This document shows, one piece after another, positions 34,671 to 43,515 of a stretch of DNA of 64,000 nt. The DNA lies in NCBI RefSeq assembly GCF_001686925.1, contig NZ_LVEN01000035.1:248001-312000 (forward strand). The letters are read 5' to 3'. Within the stretch, counting starts at the first letter, position 1, and each line of letters opens with the position of its first letter. The notes below the pieces were generated by a model, which had not been told where the DNA came from, did not search any database, and saw nothing but the letters and a program-made list of their open reading frames with translations. The translations under genes were made by a program, and so were the position numbers. This stretch comes from Flavobacterium piscis (GTDB lineage Bacteria > Bacteroidota > Bacteroidia > Flavobacteriales > Flavobacteriaceae).

Positions 34671-35282
34671 ATGAATTTAGATCGAATCTATTCTGAATTA
34701 CTCTCAAATATTGGCTTTTCAGCAAATGAAATTCAGAAAAACTGGATGGATTTAGAAAAGGCATATTCCAAAAAATCAAGGCATTATCATAATCTGACAC
34801 ATATTAATGATATGATTAAATGTTATGAAACTTATTTTGATAAACTTCAATTTACCAACGAAGTATTATTTTCTATTTTTTACCACGATTACATTTATAA
34901 GAGCAATAAAAAAGACAATGAACTCAAAAGTGCCGAATATGCCTTGTCAATTTTGCCTGAAAATACAACAATAAATAAACAATTGGTTTTTGATGCCATT
35001 TGTGCTACGCAACAACATCAGCATAATGAAGTTGAAGATATTAATTGGCTGATCGATTTTGATTTAAAGATTCTCGCCCGAGATTGGGACGATTATCAAA
35101 TTTACTTTGAACAGATTAGAAAAGAATATAGTATTTATCCTGATTTTCTATACAAACCAGGAAGAGCTAAAGCTTTGAAACATTTTCTGGAGAATGAGTT
35201 TATTTTTCAAACCGATGAATTCAGGAAATTGTATGAAGAGAAAGCAAGGAATAATATTGAAAAAGAGATAAGCATTTTATAA
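34671..35282 (+). CDS. HD-superfamily metal-dependent phosphohydrolase
   Basis: 203 aa. HYHNLTHI near residue 38 and FSIFYHDYIY near 72 supply the H...HD metal ligands of the HD fold. RHYHNLTH is typical of the family often annotated as predicted metal-dependent HD-type phosphohydrolase. Substrate unknown. The gene is divergent from the RNA array across the perfect palindrome and lies upstream of the WYL regulator. Its position suggests a part in RNA-end or nucleotide processing linked to the repair locus, which is inference. The -7 box TATATTTG fixes the start at the ATG 14 bases downstream. Confidence 0.85.
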   Translation: MNLDRIYSELLSNIGFSANEIQKNWMDLEKAYSKKSRHYHNLTHINDMIKCYETYFDKLQFTNEVLFSIFYHDYIYKSNKKDNELKSAEYALSILPENTTINKQLVFDAICATQQHQHNEVEDINWLIDFDLKILARDWDDYQIYFEQIRKEYSIYPDFLYKPGRAKALKHFLENEFIFQTDEFRKLYEEKARNNIEKEISIL

Positions 35283-35437
35283 AGCAAAAAATAATCTCGC
35301 AAAGACGCGAAGTCGCAAAGTTTTATAGCCACAGATTAAAGGATTAAAATGATTTAAAAAAATCTGCAAAATCTGCTTAAATCTACAAAATCTGCGTGAA
35401 ACAAAATCTTTGAGCCTTCGTGCCTTTGTGGCAAAAC
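35283..35437. repeat. Interspersed intergenic repeat
   Basis: Contains ctcgcaaagacgcgaagtcg, agccacagattaaaggatta and ccttcgtgcctttgtggcaa, all seen in variant form in other gaps of the window. It separates the HD gene from the WYL gene. No palindrome of the P1-P4 type is present. Confidence 0.5.
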
Positions 35438-35444
35438 AAATCAC

Positions 35445-36482
35445 ATGTCACAAAACAAAAATGCCCTAATACGCTACAAAACAATTGATAAATGTCTGCA
35501 AAATAAATACCGGCAATGGACTCTAGAGGATTTGATCGAATGCTGTTCTGAAGCTTTATTTGAATATGAAGGCCGCGAAAACCCGATTAGTAAACGAACG
35601 ATTCAAATGGATATTCAGCTGATGCGCAGTGAAAAACTGGGTTATAATGCACCAATTATTGTTTATGACAAAAAGTATTATAAATACGAAGACGAAGAAT
35701 TTTCGATAACCGATATTCCGCTGACGGAAACAGATATGAATGTTTTGACCGAAACCGTTTCGATGTTGAAACAGTTTAAAGACTTCTCCTTGTTTAATGA
35801 TGTATCGGATATTTTACAACGCTTGGAAGATAAAATCTATGCGGAAAAGTCGCATACGAAGCCCGTTATTTATCTGGATAAAAATGACAATTTAAAAGGT
35901 CTGCATTATCTGGATGAAGTATATCAGGCCATTATCAAAAAGATTGTTCTGGTGATTACGTACAAATCTTTTAAATCGAGAGAGGAAAATAAATTTCATT
36001 TTCATCCTTTTATTTTGAAGGAATTTAATAACAGATGGTTTTTGGTAGGAAAGAAAAAAGGTTCTCAGCCTATTACCAATTTGGCTTTGGATCGAATTAT
36101 CTCGATTGATTATGATTTTAATCTTCCTTATTTAGAAGAAGATTTTGATGCCGATTTGTTTTATAAAAATGTAATTGGTGTTACGGTTAATACAGGATCA
36201 CAACCCAGACGAATTGAACTTTGGATTGATCCAGTAAACGCCCCCTATGTTTTGACAAAACCGTTGCATTCTTCGCAGCGACTGATTAAACAAAATGAGG
36301 ATCAAAGTATTATTGTTCATATATTCCTTACTCCTAACTATGAAATGGAGCGCATTCTGTTAGGTTTTGGTGATGGTATCGAAGTGATCAAACCTGAAAA
36401 TCTACGAAATCGTATGAAAAAGATCCTTGAAAAGGCAATTTCGCGCTATAGTATTGAAAATAAGACTGAATTAAACGCATGA
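35445..36482 (+). CDS. WYL-domain transcriptional regulator
   Basis: 345 aa. The N-terminal part (KCLQNKYRQWTLEDLIECC, SKRTIQMDIQLMRS) is a winged helix. The middle holds the WYL/Sm-like domain (VITYKSFKSREENKFHFHPF, NNRWFLVGKKKG, LALDRIISI), followed by a C-terminal WCX extension. WYL domains bind nucleic-acid or nucleotide ligands, and WYL regulators often control phage-defence and repair genes. It is the only transcription factor in the RNA-repair locus, so it is the best candidate to bind the four palindromes at P1-P4 and sense damaged RNA. That link is inferred from position. Confidence 0.9.
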   Translation: MSQNKNALIRYKTIDKCLQNKYRQWTLEDLIECCSEALFEYEGRENPISKRTIQMDIQLMRSEKLGYNAPIIVYDKKYYKYEDEEFSITDIPLTETDMNVLTETVSMLKQFKDFSLFNDVSDILQRLEDKIYAEKSHTKPVIYLDKNDNLKGLHYLDEVYQAIIKKIVLVITYKSFKSREENKFHFHPFILKEFNNRWFLVGKKKGSQPITNLALDRIISIDYDFNLPYLEEDFDADLFYKNVIGVTVNTGSQPRRIELWIDPVNAPYVLTKPLHSSQRLIKQNEDQSIIVHIFLTPNYEMERILLGFGDGIEVIKPENLRNRMKKILEKAISRYSIENKTELNA

Positions 36483-36653
36483 TTTTTTATAAAATGTAGA
36501 ATTAAATCTTAATTTAAAACCATAAAACGATTTTTACAGCATTAAATTTGTTAAAACCTCAAAAAAGAATAGTATATTTCAATTAAAATTAAACCATAAA
36601 CCACTCTAAATCAGAGTTATTTTTTTACTAACCAAAAATTTATCATAAATTAA

Positions 36654-36685
36654 TATGCATGCATAGTATTTTTTGATTATATTTG
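36654..36685 (+). promoter_or_regulatory. MarR-gene promoter with palindrome
   Basis: Perfect palindrome TATGCATGCATA at 36654-36665, then -7 box TATATTTG at 36678-36685. The palindrome covers the -33 region and is a plausible autoregulatory site for the MarR protein encoded 19 bp downstream. Confidence 0.55.
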
Positions 36686-36703
36686 AAATCGATATAGTTA
36701 CAT

Positions 36704-37162
36704 ATGAAAGAGAAAACAATAGATTATATTTTGAGAGCTACTTGGCAAGCTGTATCAAGAATGTACAACGAAGAAGCTGCAAAATACGATGCCACAATGG
36801 CGACCGGATTTGCACTTTTGAGTATTGACAAAGAAGAAGGAACTCCGTCTACTGCTTTAGGTCCAAGAATGGGAATGGAAGCTACGAGCCTGACCAGAAC
36901 ATTAAAATCGATGGAAGATAAAGGTTTGATTGTTCGAAAGAAAAACCCAACGGATGGCCGCGGTGTTTTGATCTACCTGACGGAATTTGGAAAAGAAAAA
37001 AGAGATTTATCTAAAAATACGGTGCTTAAATTTAATGAAACGGTTAGAAAACATGTTTCGGATGAAAAACTAAAGCATTTTATTGAAGTTTCTGAAATTA
37101 TCAACGAATTGATTCAGGACAAAAATATATTTAATCAAACAGAAAAAATAGAAAATGAATAA
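36704..37162 (+). CDS. MarR-family transcriptional regulator of the fad operon
   Basis: 152-aa winged-helix regulator. The recognition-helix region MEATSLTRTLKSMEDKGLIVR and wing KNPTDGRGVLIYLTEFG are typical of MarR proteins. It is the first gene before a fadN-fadA-fadE operon in the same orientation (70-bp gap). It probably senses fatty acyl-CoA or fatty acids and controls beta-oxidation, by analogy with FadR-like control elsewhere. Ligand and sign of regulation cannot be read from sequence. Confidence 0.9.
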   Translation: MKEKTIDYILRATWQAVSRMYNEEAAKYDATMATGFALLSIDKEEGTPSTALGPRMGMEATSLTRTLKSMEDKGLIVRKKNPTDGRGVLIYLTEFGKEKRDLSKNTVLKFNETVRKHVSDEKLKHFIEVSEIINELIQDKNIFNQTEKIENE

Positions 37163-37232
37163 TACCACTTCATTCATAGTAATGAAAAGGTTTATCCCAA
37201 ATTCAAAAAACAAAAACAAATTTTAACGACTT

Positions 37233-39623
37233 ATGAAACGCACAATTAAAAAAGTTGCTGTAATTGGATCCGGAATTATGGGTTCAGGTATAGCTTGTCA
37301 TTTTGCTAATATTGGTGTTGAAGTTTTACTTCTTGACATCGTACCTCGTGAACTGACAGAAGCTGAAGCTAAAAAAGGATTAACACTTGAAAGTAAAGCC
37401 GTTCGCAACCGTGTGGTAAACGAACATTTGGCGAATTCATTAAAATCGAAACCCTCTCCTATTTACAGTCAAAAATTTGCTAGCCGAATTACAACTGGAA
37501 ATACGACTGATGATATGGCAAAAATTGCCAATGTTGACTGGATTATCGAAGTTGTTGTAGAACGTCTAGATATCAAAAAACTAGTTTTTGAACAAATCGA
37601 AAAATTCCGTACTCCGGGAACTTTGGTTACCTCAAACACTTCTGGTATTCCAATTCATTTTATGAGCGAAGGAAGAAGCGAAGATTTTCAACAACACTTC
37701 TGCGGAACTCACTTTTTTAACCCTGCGCGTTACTTAAAATTATTTGAAATTATTCCTGGTCCAAAAACTTCTACTGAAGTATTGGATTTCTTAAACGAAT
37801 ACGGATCTAAATTCTTAGGAAAAACTTCGGTTGTTGCTAAAGATACTCCGGCGTTTATTGGAAACAGAATTGGTATTTACGGTATTCAGAGTTTATTCCA
37901 CCTGGTTAAAGAAATGGGATTAACTATTGAAGAAGTCGATAAATTGACTGGTCCGGTAATTGGTCGTCCAAAATCGGCTACTTTCCGTACGGTTGACGTT
38001 GTTGGTTTAGATACTTTAGTACACGTTGCCAACGGTATTTATGAAAACTGCCCAACAGACGAACAACACGAATTGTTTAAACTTCCTGATTTCGTCAACA
38101 GAATGATGGAAAATAAATGGTTAGGAAGCAAAACCGGTCAGGGATTTTATAAAAAAGTAGATAAAGATATTTTGTCTTTAGACTTAGATACATTAGAATA
38201 CCGCGCTGCTAAAAAAGCAAGTTTTGCTACTCTTGAACTGACAAAAACTATTGATAAACCAATCAATCGTTTTAAAGTTTTAGTAAAAGGAAAAGACAAA
38301 GCAGGTGAATTCTACCGTAAGAGTTTCGCTGGAATGTTTGCATATGTGTCAAACAGAATTCCTGAAATCTCAGACGAATTATACAAAATTGATGATGCGA
38401 TGAAAGCTGGTTTTGGATGGGAAAATGGTCCATTCGAAATTTGGGATGCGATTGGTGTTGCTAACGGAATCGAAATCATGAAAGCAGAAGGTTTAGAGCC
38501 AGCTGCGTGGGTTACTGAAATGTTGGCTTCTGGAAGCGAAAGTTTCTACTCTGTTAAAGAAGGTGCTTCTTATTTCTATAATATCCCAACAAAATCTCAA
38601 GTAAAAGTTCCGGGACAAGATTCATTTATTATTCTAAACAACATCCGCGAAAGCAAAAAAGTTTGGAGTAATAGTGGTGCAATCATTCAGGATCTTGGAG
38701 ACGGAATCTTAAACTTAGAATTCCAATCTAAAATGAATACTATTGGTGGCGATGTACTTCAGGCTATCAATAAAGCAATCGACTTATCTGAAAAAGAATA
38801 TCAAGGTTTAGTTATTGGTAACCAGGCAGCAAATTTCTCTGTTGGAGCTAATATCGGAATGATTTTCATGATGGCAGTTGAGCAGGAATATGATGAATTG
38901 AACATGGCAATCAAAATGTTTCAGGACACAATGATGCGCGTTCGCTACTCTTCTATTCCGGTTGTAGTAGCTCCTCACGGAATGACTTTTGGTGGTGGAT
39001 GCGAAATGAGCTTACATGCTGATAAAGTGGTTGCTGCTGCAGAAACGTATATGGGATTGGTTGAATTTGGTGTGGGTGTACTTCCTGGTGGTGGTGGATC
39101 TAAAGAAATGGCTTTAAGAGCGTCTGATTTATTCCGTAAAAACGATGTGGAATTGAACGTTCTTCAGGAGTATTTCTTAACCATCGCAATGGCAAAAGTT
39201 TCGACTTCTGGTTACGAAGCTTTTGATACAGGTCTTCTTCAACATGGAAAAGATGTTATCGTAGTAAACAAAGATCGTCAGATTGCTGAAGCTAAGAAAC
39301 ATGCTTTGTTAATGGCAGAAGCGGGTTATACACAACCTATCAAAAGAACTGATGTTAAGGTTTTAGGTAAACAAGCATTGGGAATGTTCTTAGTAGGAAC
39401 AGATCAAATGGAAGCTGGAAAATACATTTCTGAGCACGATAAAAAAATCGCCAACAAACTGGCTTATGTAATGGCTGGTGGTGATTTATCTGAAGCAACT
39501 TTAGTATCTGAACAATATTTATTAGATATCGAACGTGAAGCTTTCTTATCTCTTTGTACTGAGCGTAAGACTTTAGAGAGAATTCAGTATATGTTAACTA
39601 AAGGAAAACCATTAAGAAACTAG
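37233..39623 (+). CDS. fadN: 3-hydroxyacyl-CoA dehydrogenase / enoyl-CoA hydratase (FadN type)
   Basis: 796-aa bifunctional beta-oxidation enzyme. The NAD-binding dehydrogenase comes first (VAVIGSGIMGSGIACHFANI near residue 10; GNRIGIYG). The enoyl-CoA hydratase comes last (GNQAANFSVGANIGMIF, GMTFGGGCEMSLHADKVV, LPGGGGSKEMA). This domain order is the reverse of E. coli FadB and matches Bacillus subtilis FadN. Followed by fadA and fadE as in fadNAE. It hydrates trans-2-enoyl-CoA and oxidises 3-hydroxyacyl-CoA. Confidence 0.95.
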   Translation: MKRTIKKVAVIGSGIMGSGIACHFANIGVEVLLLDIVPRELTEAEAKKGLTLESKAVRNRVVNEHLANSLKSKPSPIYSQKFASRITTGNTTDDMAKIANVDWIIEVVVERLDIKKLVFEQIEKFRTPGTLVTSNTSGIPIHFMSEGRSEDFQQHFCGTHFFNPARYLKLFEIIPGPKTSTEVLDFLNEYGSKFLGKTSVVAKDTPAFIGNRIGIYGIQSLFHLVKEMGLTIEEVDKLTGPVIGRPKSATFRTVDVVGLDTLVHVANGIYENCPTDEQHELFKLPDFVNRMMENKWLGSKTGQGFYKKVDKDILSLDLDTLEYRAAKKASFATLELTKTIDKPINRFKVLVKGKDKAGEFYRKSFAGMFAYVSNRIPEISDELYKIDDAMKAGFGWENGPFEIWDAIGVANGIEIMKAEGLEPAAWVTEMLASGSESFYSVKEGASYFYNIPTKSQVKVPGQDSFIILNNIRESKKVWSNSGAIIQDLGDGILNLEFQSKMNTIGGDVLQAINKAIDLSEKEYQGLVIGNQAANFSVGANIGMIFMMAVEQEYDELNMAIKMFQDTMMRVRYSSIPVVVAPHGMTFGGGCEMSLHADKVVAAAETYMGLVEFGVGVLPGGGGSKEMALRASDLFRKNDVELNVLQEYFLTIAMAKVSTSGYEAFDTGLLQHGKDVIVVNKDRQIAEAKKHALLMAEAGYTQPIKRTDVKVLGKQALGMFLVGTDQMEAGKYISEHDKKIANKLAYVMAGGDLSEATLVSEQYLLDIEREAFLSLCTERKTLERIQYMLTKGKPLRN

Positions 39624-39697
39624 AGACAAGAAACAAGAAGCAAGATAAAGTCTTTTCTCTTGACTCTTTCTTCTTTCATCTAAACAAGAAAAAAAAC

Positions 39698-40879
39698 ATG
39701 AAAACAGCATATATAGTAAAAGCTTACCGTACTGCGGTAGGAAAAGCACCAAAAGGGGTTTTTAGATTTAAAAGACCTGACGAATTAGCAGCAGAAACTA
39801 TTCAGTTTATGATGGATGAACTGCCTGATTTCGACAAAAAACGTATCGATGACGTCATGGTAGGAAATGCCATGCCGGAAGCAGAACAAGGACTTAACGT
39901 TGGACGTTTGATCTCTTTGATGGGACTAAAAGTAGAAGATGTTCCTGGTGTAACGGTTAACCGCTATTGCGCTTCTGGATTAGAAACTATCGGAATGGCA
40001 ACTGCTAAAATCCAATCAGGAATGGCAGATTGTATCATTGCTGGTGGAGCTGAAAGTATGAGTTTTATTCCGATGGGAGGTTACAAACCAACTCCGGATT
40101 ATAAAGTTGCCGCTGCAGGTCACGAAGATTATTACTGGGGAATGGGTTTAACTGCGGAAGCGGTTGCAAATCAATACAAAATCTCAAGAGAAGATCAGGA
40201 TGAGTTTGCTTACAACTCTCATATGAAAGCTTTGAAAGCACAAGCTGAAGGGAAATTCGACAAACAAATCGTTCCGATTACTGTTGACCAGACTTTCATC
40301 AATGAAAATGGAAAAAAAGAAACTAAATCATACGTTGTAAAACAAGACGAAGGTCCAAGAGCCGGAACGTCTGTTGCAGCATTAGCAGGTTTAAAACCCG
40401 TTTTTGCCGCCGACGGAAGTGTTACAGCAGGTAACTCATCACAAATGAGTGACGGTGCTGCTTTTGTTTTAATCATGAGTGAGGACATGGTTAAAGAATT
40501 GAATCTTGAGCCAATCGCCAGATTAGTAAATTTTGCTTCATCTGGCGTTGAGCCAAGAATCATGGGTATCGGCCCTGTAAAAGCTATTCCGAAAGCATTA
40601 AAACAAGCTGGTTTAGAATTAAAAGATATTGACTTAGTTGAATTAAACGAAGCTTTTGCTTCTCAGTCTTTGGCTGTAATTCGCGAGCTAGGTTTAAATC
40701 CGGATATTGTAAACGTAAACGGTGGAGCGATCGCTTTAGGTCACCCTCTTGGATGTACTGGTGCTAAACTTTCTGTTCAGTTATTTGATGAGATGAAACG
40801 CAGAGGTAGTAAGTATGGAATTGTGAGTATGTGTGTGGGGACTGGACAAGGAAGTGCTGGGATTTACGAGGTATTGTAA
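39698..40879 (+). CDS. fadA: Acetyl-CoA acyltransferase (3-ketoacyl-CoA thiolase)
   Basis: 393-aa thiolase that releases acetyl-CoA in the last beta-oxidation step. All active-site blocks are present: nucleophilic Cys in NRYCASGLETI (about residue 91), the His in GGAIALGHPLGCTGAK and the second Cys in SMCVGTGQG. It follows fadN by 74 bp. The short leader ending TTTCATCTAAACAA closely resembles the one before fadE. Confidence 0.96.
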   Translation: MKTAYIVKAYRTAVGKAPKGVFRFKRPDELAAETIQFMMDELPDFDKKRIDDVMVGNAMPEAEQGLNVGRLISLMGLKVEDVPGVTVNRYCASGLETIGMATAKIQSGMADCIIAGGAESMSFIPMGGYKPTPDYKVAAAGHEDYYWGMGLTAEAVANQYKISREDQDEFAYNSHMKALKAQAEGKFDKQIVPITVDQTFINENGKKETKSYVVKQDEGPRAGTSVAALAGLKPVFAADGSVTAGNSSQMSDGAAFVLIMSEDMVKELNLEPIARLVNFASSGVEPRIMGIGPVKAIPKALKQAGLELKDIDLVELNEAFASQSLAVIRELGLNPDIVNVNGGAIALGHPLGCTGAKLSVQLFDEMKRRGSKYGIVSMCVGTGQGSAGIYEVL

Positions 40880-41008
40880 AGAGAGGAAAGAGCAAAGAAG
40901 CAAGAGGAAAGATGTTTTTTTTGAAAGAATGAGGCAAGAATAAAGATTTTTAAACAATAGTAAAAAACTTACTTTTTATATTCATTTTCTTATCTTGGCT
41001 CAAAAAAC

Positions 41009-41359
41009 ATGAGACACAATTTTAAGAATTTGAAAATTTGGATTTTAGCAATGAGTATTACAAATGATATTTATAAATTGACTTCCACTTTTCCAAAATC
41101 AGAAACTTACAGCTTATCTAGCCAAATGAATCGATGCGCCGTTTCAATGCCTTCAAATATAGCAGAAGGCTCAAATAGAGAGAATAAACATTTTCAGCAT
41201 TATCTGAATATTAGTTTAGGATCTTCATTTGAATTACAGACACAATTATTGATAGCATGTCAGAACGACTATTTATCAAAAGAAAAAACTGAAGAAATAG
41301 AAAACAAAATAATTGAATTTCAAAAGATGACTACGGGTTTCATAAGTAAGTTGGGCTAA
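41009..41359 (+). CDS. Four-helix bundle protein (23S rRNA intervening-sequence type)
   Basis: 116 aa of the S23/IVP family: LKIWILAMSITNDIYKLT, FPKSETYSLSSQMNRC and SMPSNIAEGSNRE are the usual signatures. These small proteins occur inside 23S rRNA intervening sequences or free in Bacteroidetes genomes; their role is unknown. Here it interrupts the fadN-fadA-fadE order. It is flanked by similar purine-rich/pyrimidine-rich leaders, which suggests insertion as a mobile cassette. Confidence 0.9.
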   Translation: MRHNFKNLKIWILAMSITNDIYKLTSTFPKSETYSLSSQMNRCAVSMPSNIAEGSNRENKHFQHYLNISLGSSFELQTQLLIACQNDYLSKEKTEEIENKIIEFQKMTTGFISKLG

Positions 41360-41405
41360 AATCTTTCTTCTTGATTCTTTCATCTTTTATCTAAACAAAA
41401 AACAA

Positions 41406-43211
41406 ATGGCAGATACAATCGAAAAAAACGTAACCCGTGGTGGTCAGTTTTTAGTTAAAGAAACAAAGTGCGAAGATATCTTTACACCAGAAGATTTCTC
41501 TGAAGAGCAGTTAATGATGCGTGACTCTGTAAAAGAGTTCGTTGACAAAGAATTATGGGCGCATAAAGATCGTTTTGAGAAAAAAGATTACGCTTATACA
41601 GAAGCTTCTATGCGTAAAGCGGGTGAACTTGGACTTCTTGGAGTTGCGGTTCCTGAAGAATACGGCGGATTAGGAATGGGATTTGTATCGACAATGTTAG
41701 TTTGCGATTACATTTCTGGTGCAACGGGATCTTTCTCAACTGCTTTTGGTGCACATACAGGTATTGGAACTATGCCAATTACTCTTTACGGAACTGAAGA
41801 ACAAAAGAAAAAATACGTTCCTAAATTGGCTTCTGGAGAATGGTTTGGAGCTTATTGCTTAACAGAACCAGGTGCAGGATCTGATGCAAACTCAGGAAAA
41901 ACAAAAGCTGTTTTATCTGAAGATGGAAAATACTACTCAATCACTGGACAAAAAATGTGGATTTCGAATGCAGGTTTCTGTAGCGTTTTCATCGTTTTTG
42001 CCCGTATTGGAGATGACAAAAACATTACTGGTTTCATTGTAGAAAATACTGCTGATAACGGAATTTCTATGAATGAAGAAGAGCATAAGTTAGGAATCCG
42101 TGCTTCTTCTACTCGTCAGGTTTTCTTTAACGAGACAAAAGTTCCGGTTGAAAACATGTTGTCTGAAAGAGGAAACGGCTTTAAAATCGCTATGAATGCT
42201 TTGAACGTTGGACGTATTAAATTGGCTGCAGCATGTCTTGATGCGCAACGTAGAGTAACTTCTGGAGCTGTAAAATATGCAAACGAAAGGATTCAGTTTA
42301 ACACTGCGATTTCATCTTTTGGAGCTATCCGTTCTAAATTAGCTGAAATGGCAACTAATGCTTACGCTGGAGAAAGTGCTTCTTACAGAGCGGCAAAAGA
42401 TATCGAAGACAGAATTGCTGCTCGTGAGGCAGAAGGAACTTCTCATCAGGAATCGGAATTAAAAGGTGTTGAAGAATATGCAATCGAATGTTCTATTTTG
42501 AAAGTAGCGGTTTCTGAAGATGTTCAGAATTGTGCTGACGAAGGAATTCAGATTTTTGGTGGAATGGGATTCTCTGAAGACACTCCGATGGAAAGTGCGT
42601 GGAGAGATGCTCGTATTGCCAGAATCTACGAAGGTACAAACGAAATCAACAGAATGCTTTCTGTAGGTATGTTGATCAAAAAAGCAATGAAAGGTCACGT
42701 AGATTTATTAGGACCTGCAATGAAAGTTCAGGAAGAGTTAATGGGAATTCCATCTTTTGATACTCCTGATTTCTCTGAATTATTTGCTGAAGAAAAAGGA
42801 ATTATCGCTAACCTTAAAAAAGTATTTTTAATGGTTGCTGGTAGTGCTGTTCAAAAATATGGTCCGGATTTAGATTCACACCAACAATTATTGATGGCTG
42901 CTTCTGATATCTTAATCGAGATCTACATGGCTGAAAGTACTATTCTTAGAACAGAGAAATTAGCCAAAAATCAGGGAGAAGCTAAAGTACAAGAGCAAAT
43001 TGCGATGGCAAAATTATACTTATATAAAGCTGTAGATATCGTTAACTCAAGAGGAAAAGAAGGAATTATTTCTTTTGCTGAAGGTGACGAACAACGTATG
43101 ATGTTAATGGGACTAAAACGTTTCACAAAATACACCAACAATCCAAATGTTGTAGCCTTGAGAGAGGTTATTACAACTAAATTAGTTGCAGAAAATGAAT
43201 ACTGCTTCTAA
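41406..43211 (+). CDS. fadE: Acyl-CoA dehydrogenase
   Basis: 601-aa FAD enzyme of the first beta-oxidation step. The N-terminal and middle domains show GLLGVAVPEEYGGLGMGFV, CLTEPGAGSDANSGKT and ITGQKMWISNAGF. The C-terminal helical domain shows QIFGGMGFSEDTPMESAWRD and RIYEGTNEINR with the catalytic-base Glu context. The extra 180 residues beyond a standard acyl-CoA dehydrogenase are found in the FadE of fadNAE operons. Last gene of the operon, followed by a terminator. Confidence 0.95.
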   Translation: MADTIEKNVTRGGQFLVKETKCEDIFTPEDFSEEQLMMRDSVKEFVDKELWAHKDRFEKKDYAYTEASMRKAGELGLLGVAVPEEYGGLGMGFVSTMLVCDYISGATGSFSTAFGAHTGIGTMPITLYGTEEQKKKYVPKLASGEWFGAYCLTEPGAGSDANSGKTKAVLSEDGKYYSITGQKMWISNAGFCSVFIVFARIGDDKNITGFIVENTADNGISMNEEEHKLGIRASSTRQVFFNETKVPVENMLSERGNGFKIAMNALNVGRIKLAAACLDAQRRVTSGAVKYANERIQFNTAISSFGAIRSKLAEMATNAYAGESASYRAAKDIEDRIAAREAEGTSHQESELKGVEEYAIECSILKVAVSEDVQNCADEGIQIFGGMGFSEDTPMESAWRDARIARIYEGTNEINRMLSVGMLIKKAMKGHVDLLGPAMKVQEELMGIPSFDTPDFSELFAEEKGIIANLKKVFLMVAGSAVQKYGPDLDSHQQLLMAASDILIEIYMAESTILRTEKLAKNQGEAKVQEQIAMAKLYLYKAVDIVNSRGKEGIISFAEGDEQRMMLMGLKRFTKYTNNPNVVALREVITTKLVAENEYCF

Positions 43212-43243
43212 TACAAAAATAGTTTTTAGCTTTTAATTTGTTT

Positions 43244-43283
43244 AAACCCGCACTTATCCGAAACAGTGCGGGTTTATTTTTTG
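43244..43283 (+). terminator. Terminator of the fad operon
   Basis: AAACCCGCACT / AGTGCGGGTTT, 11-bp stem, followed by a T-rich stretch. The remaining gap to 43515 shows no gene or repeat. Confidence 0.85.
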
Positions 43284-43515
43284 TTTTTTATTTTTTCACC
43301 ATATAAGTTATATAAGTTCATTTAGAAATAGAGGTACACAGCAGTGCATATAAAAGAGGTCTGCCCACATTTTAACAGATTAAAATAATCTCTAAAACCC
43401 GATTTATAAGTCGCAATATTTTTGCAATGATTTGCAAATTTTGATCAAGATTGACTTTATAGCATAAGTAAAATGGTTATATTTAGCATTCAAAAAACTA
43501 AAAAAAAACTAAAAC

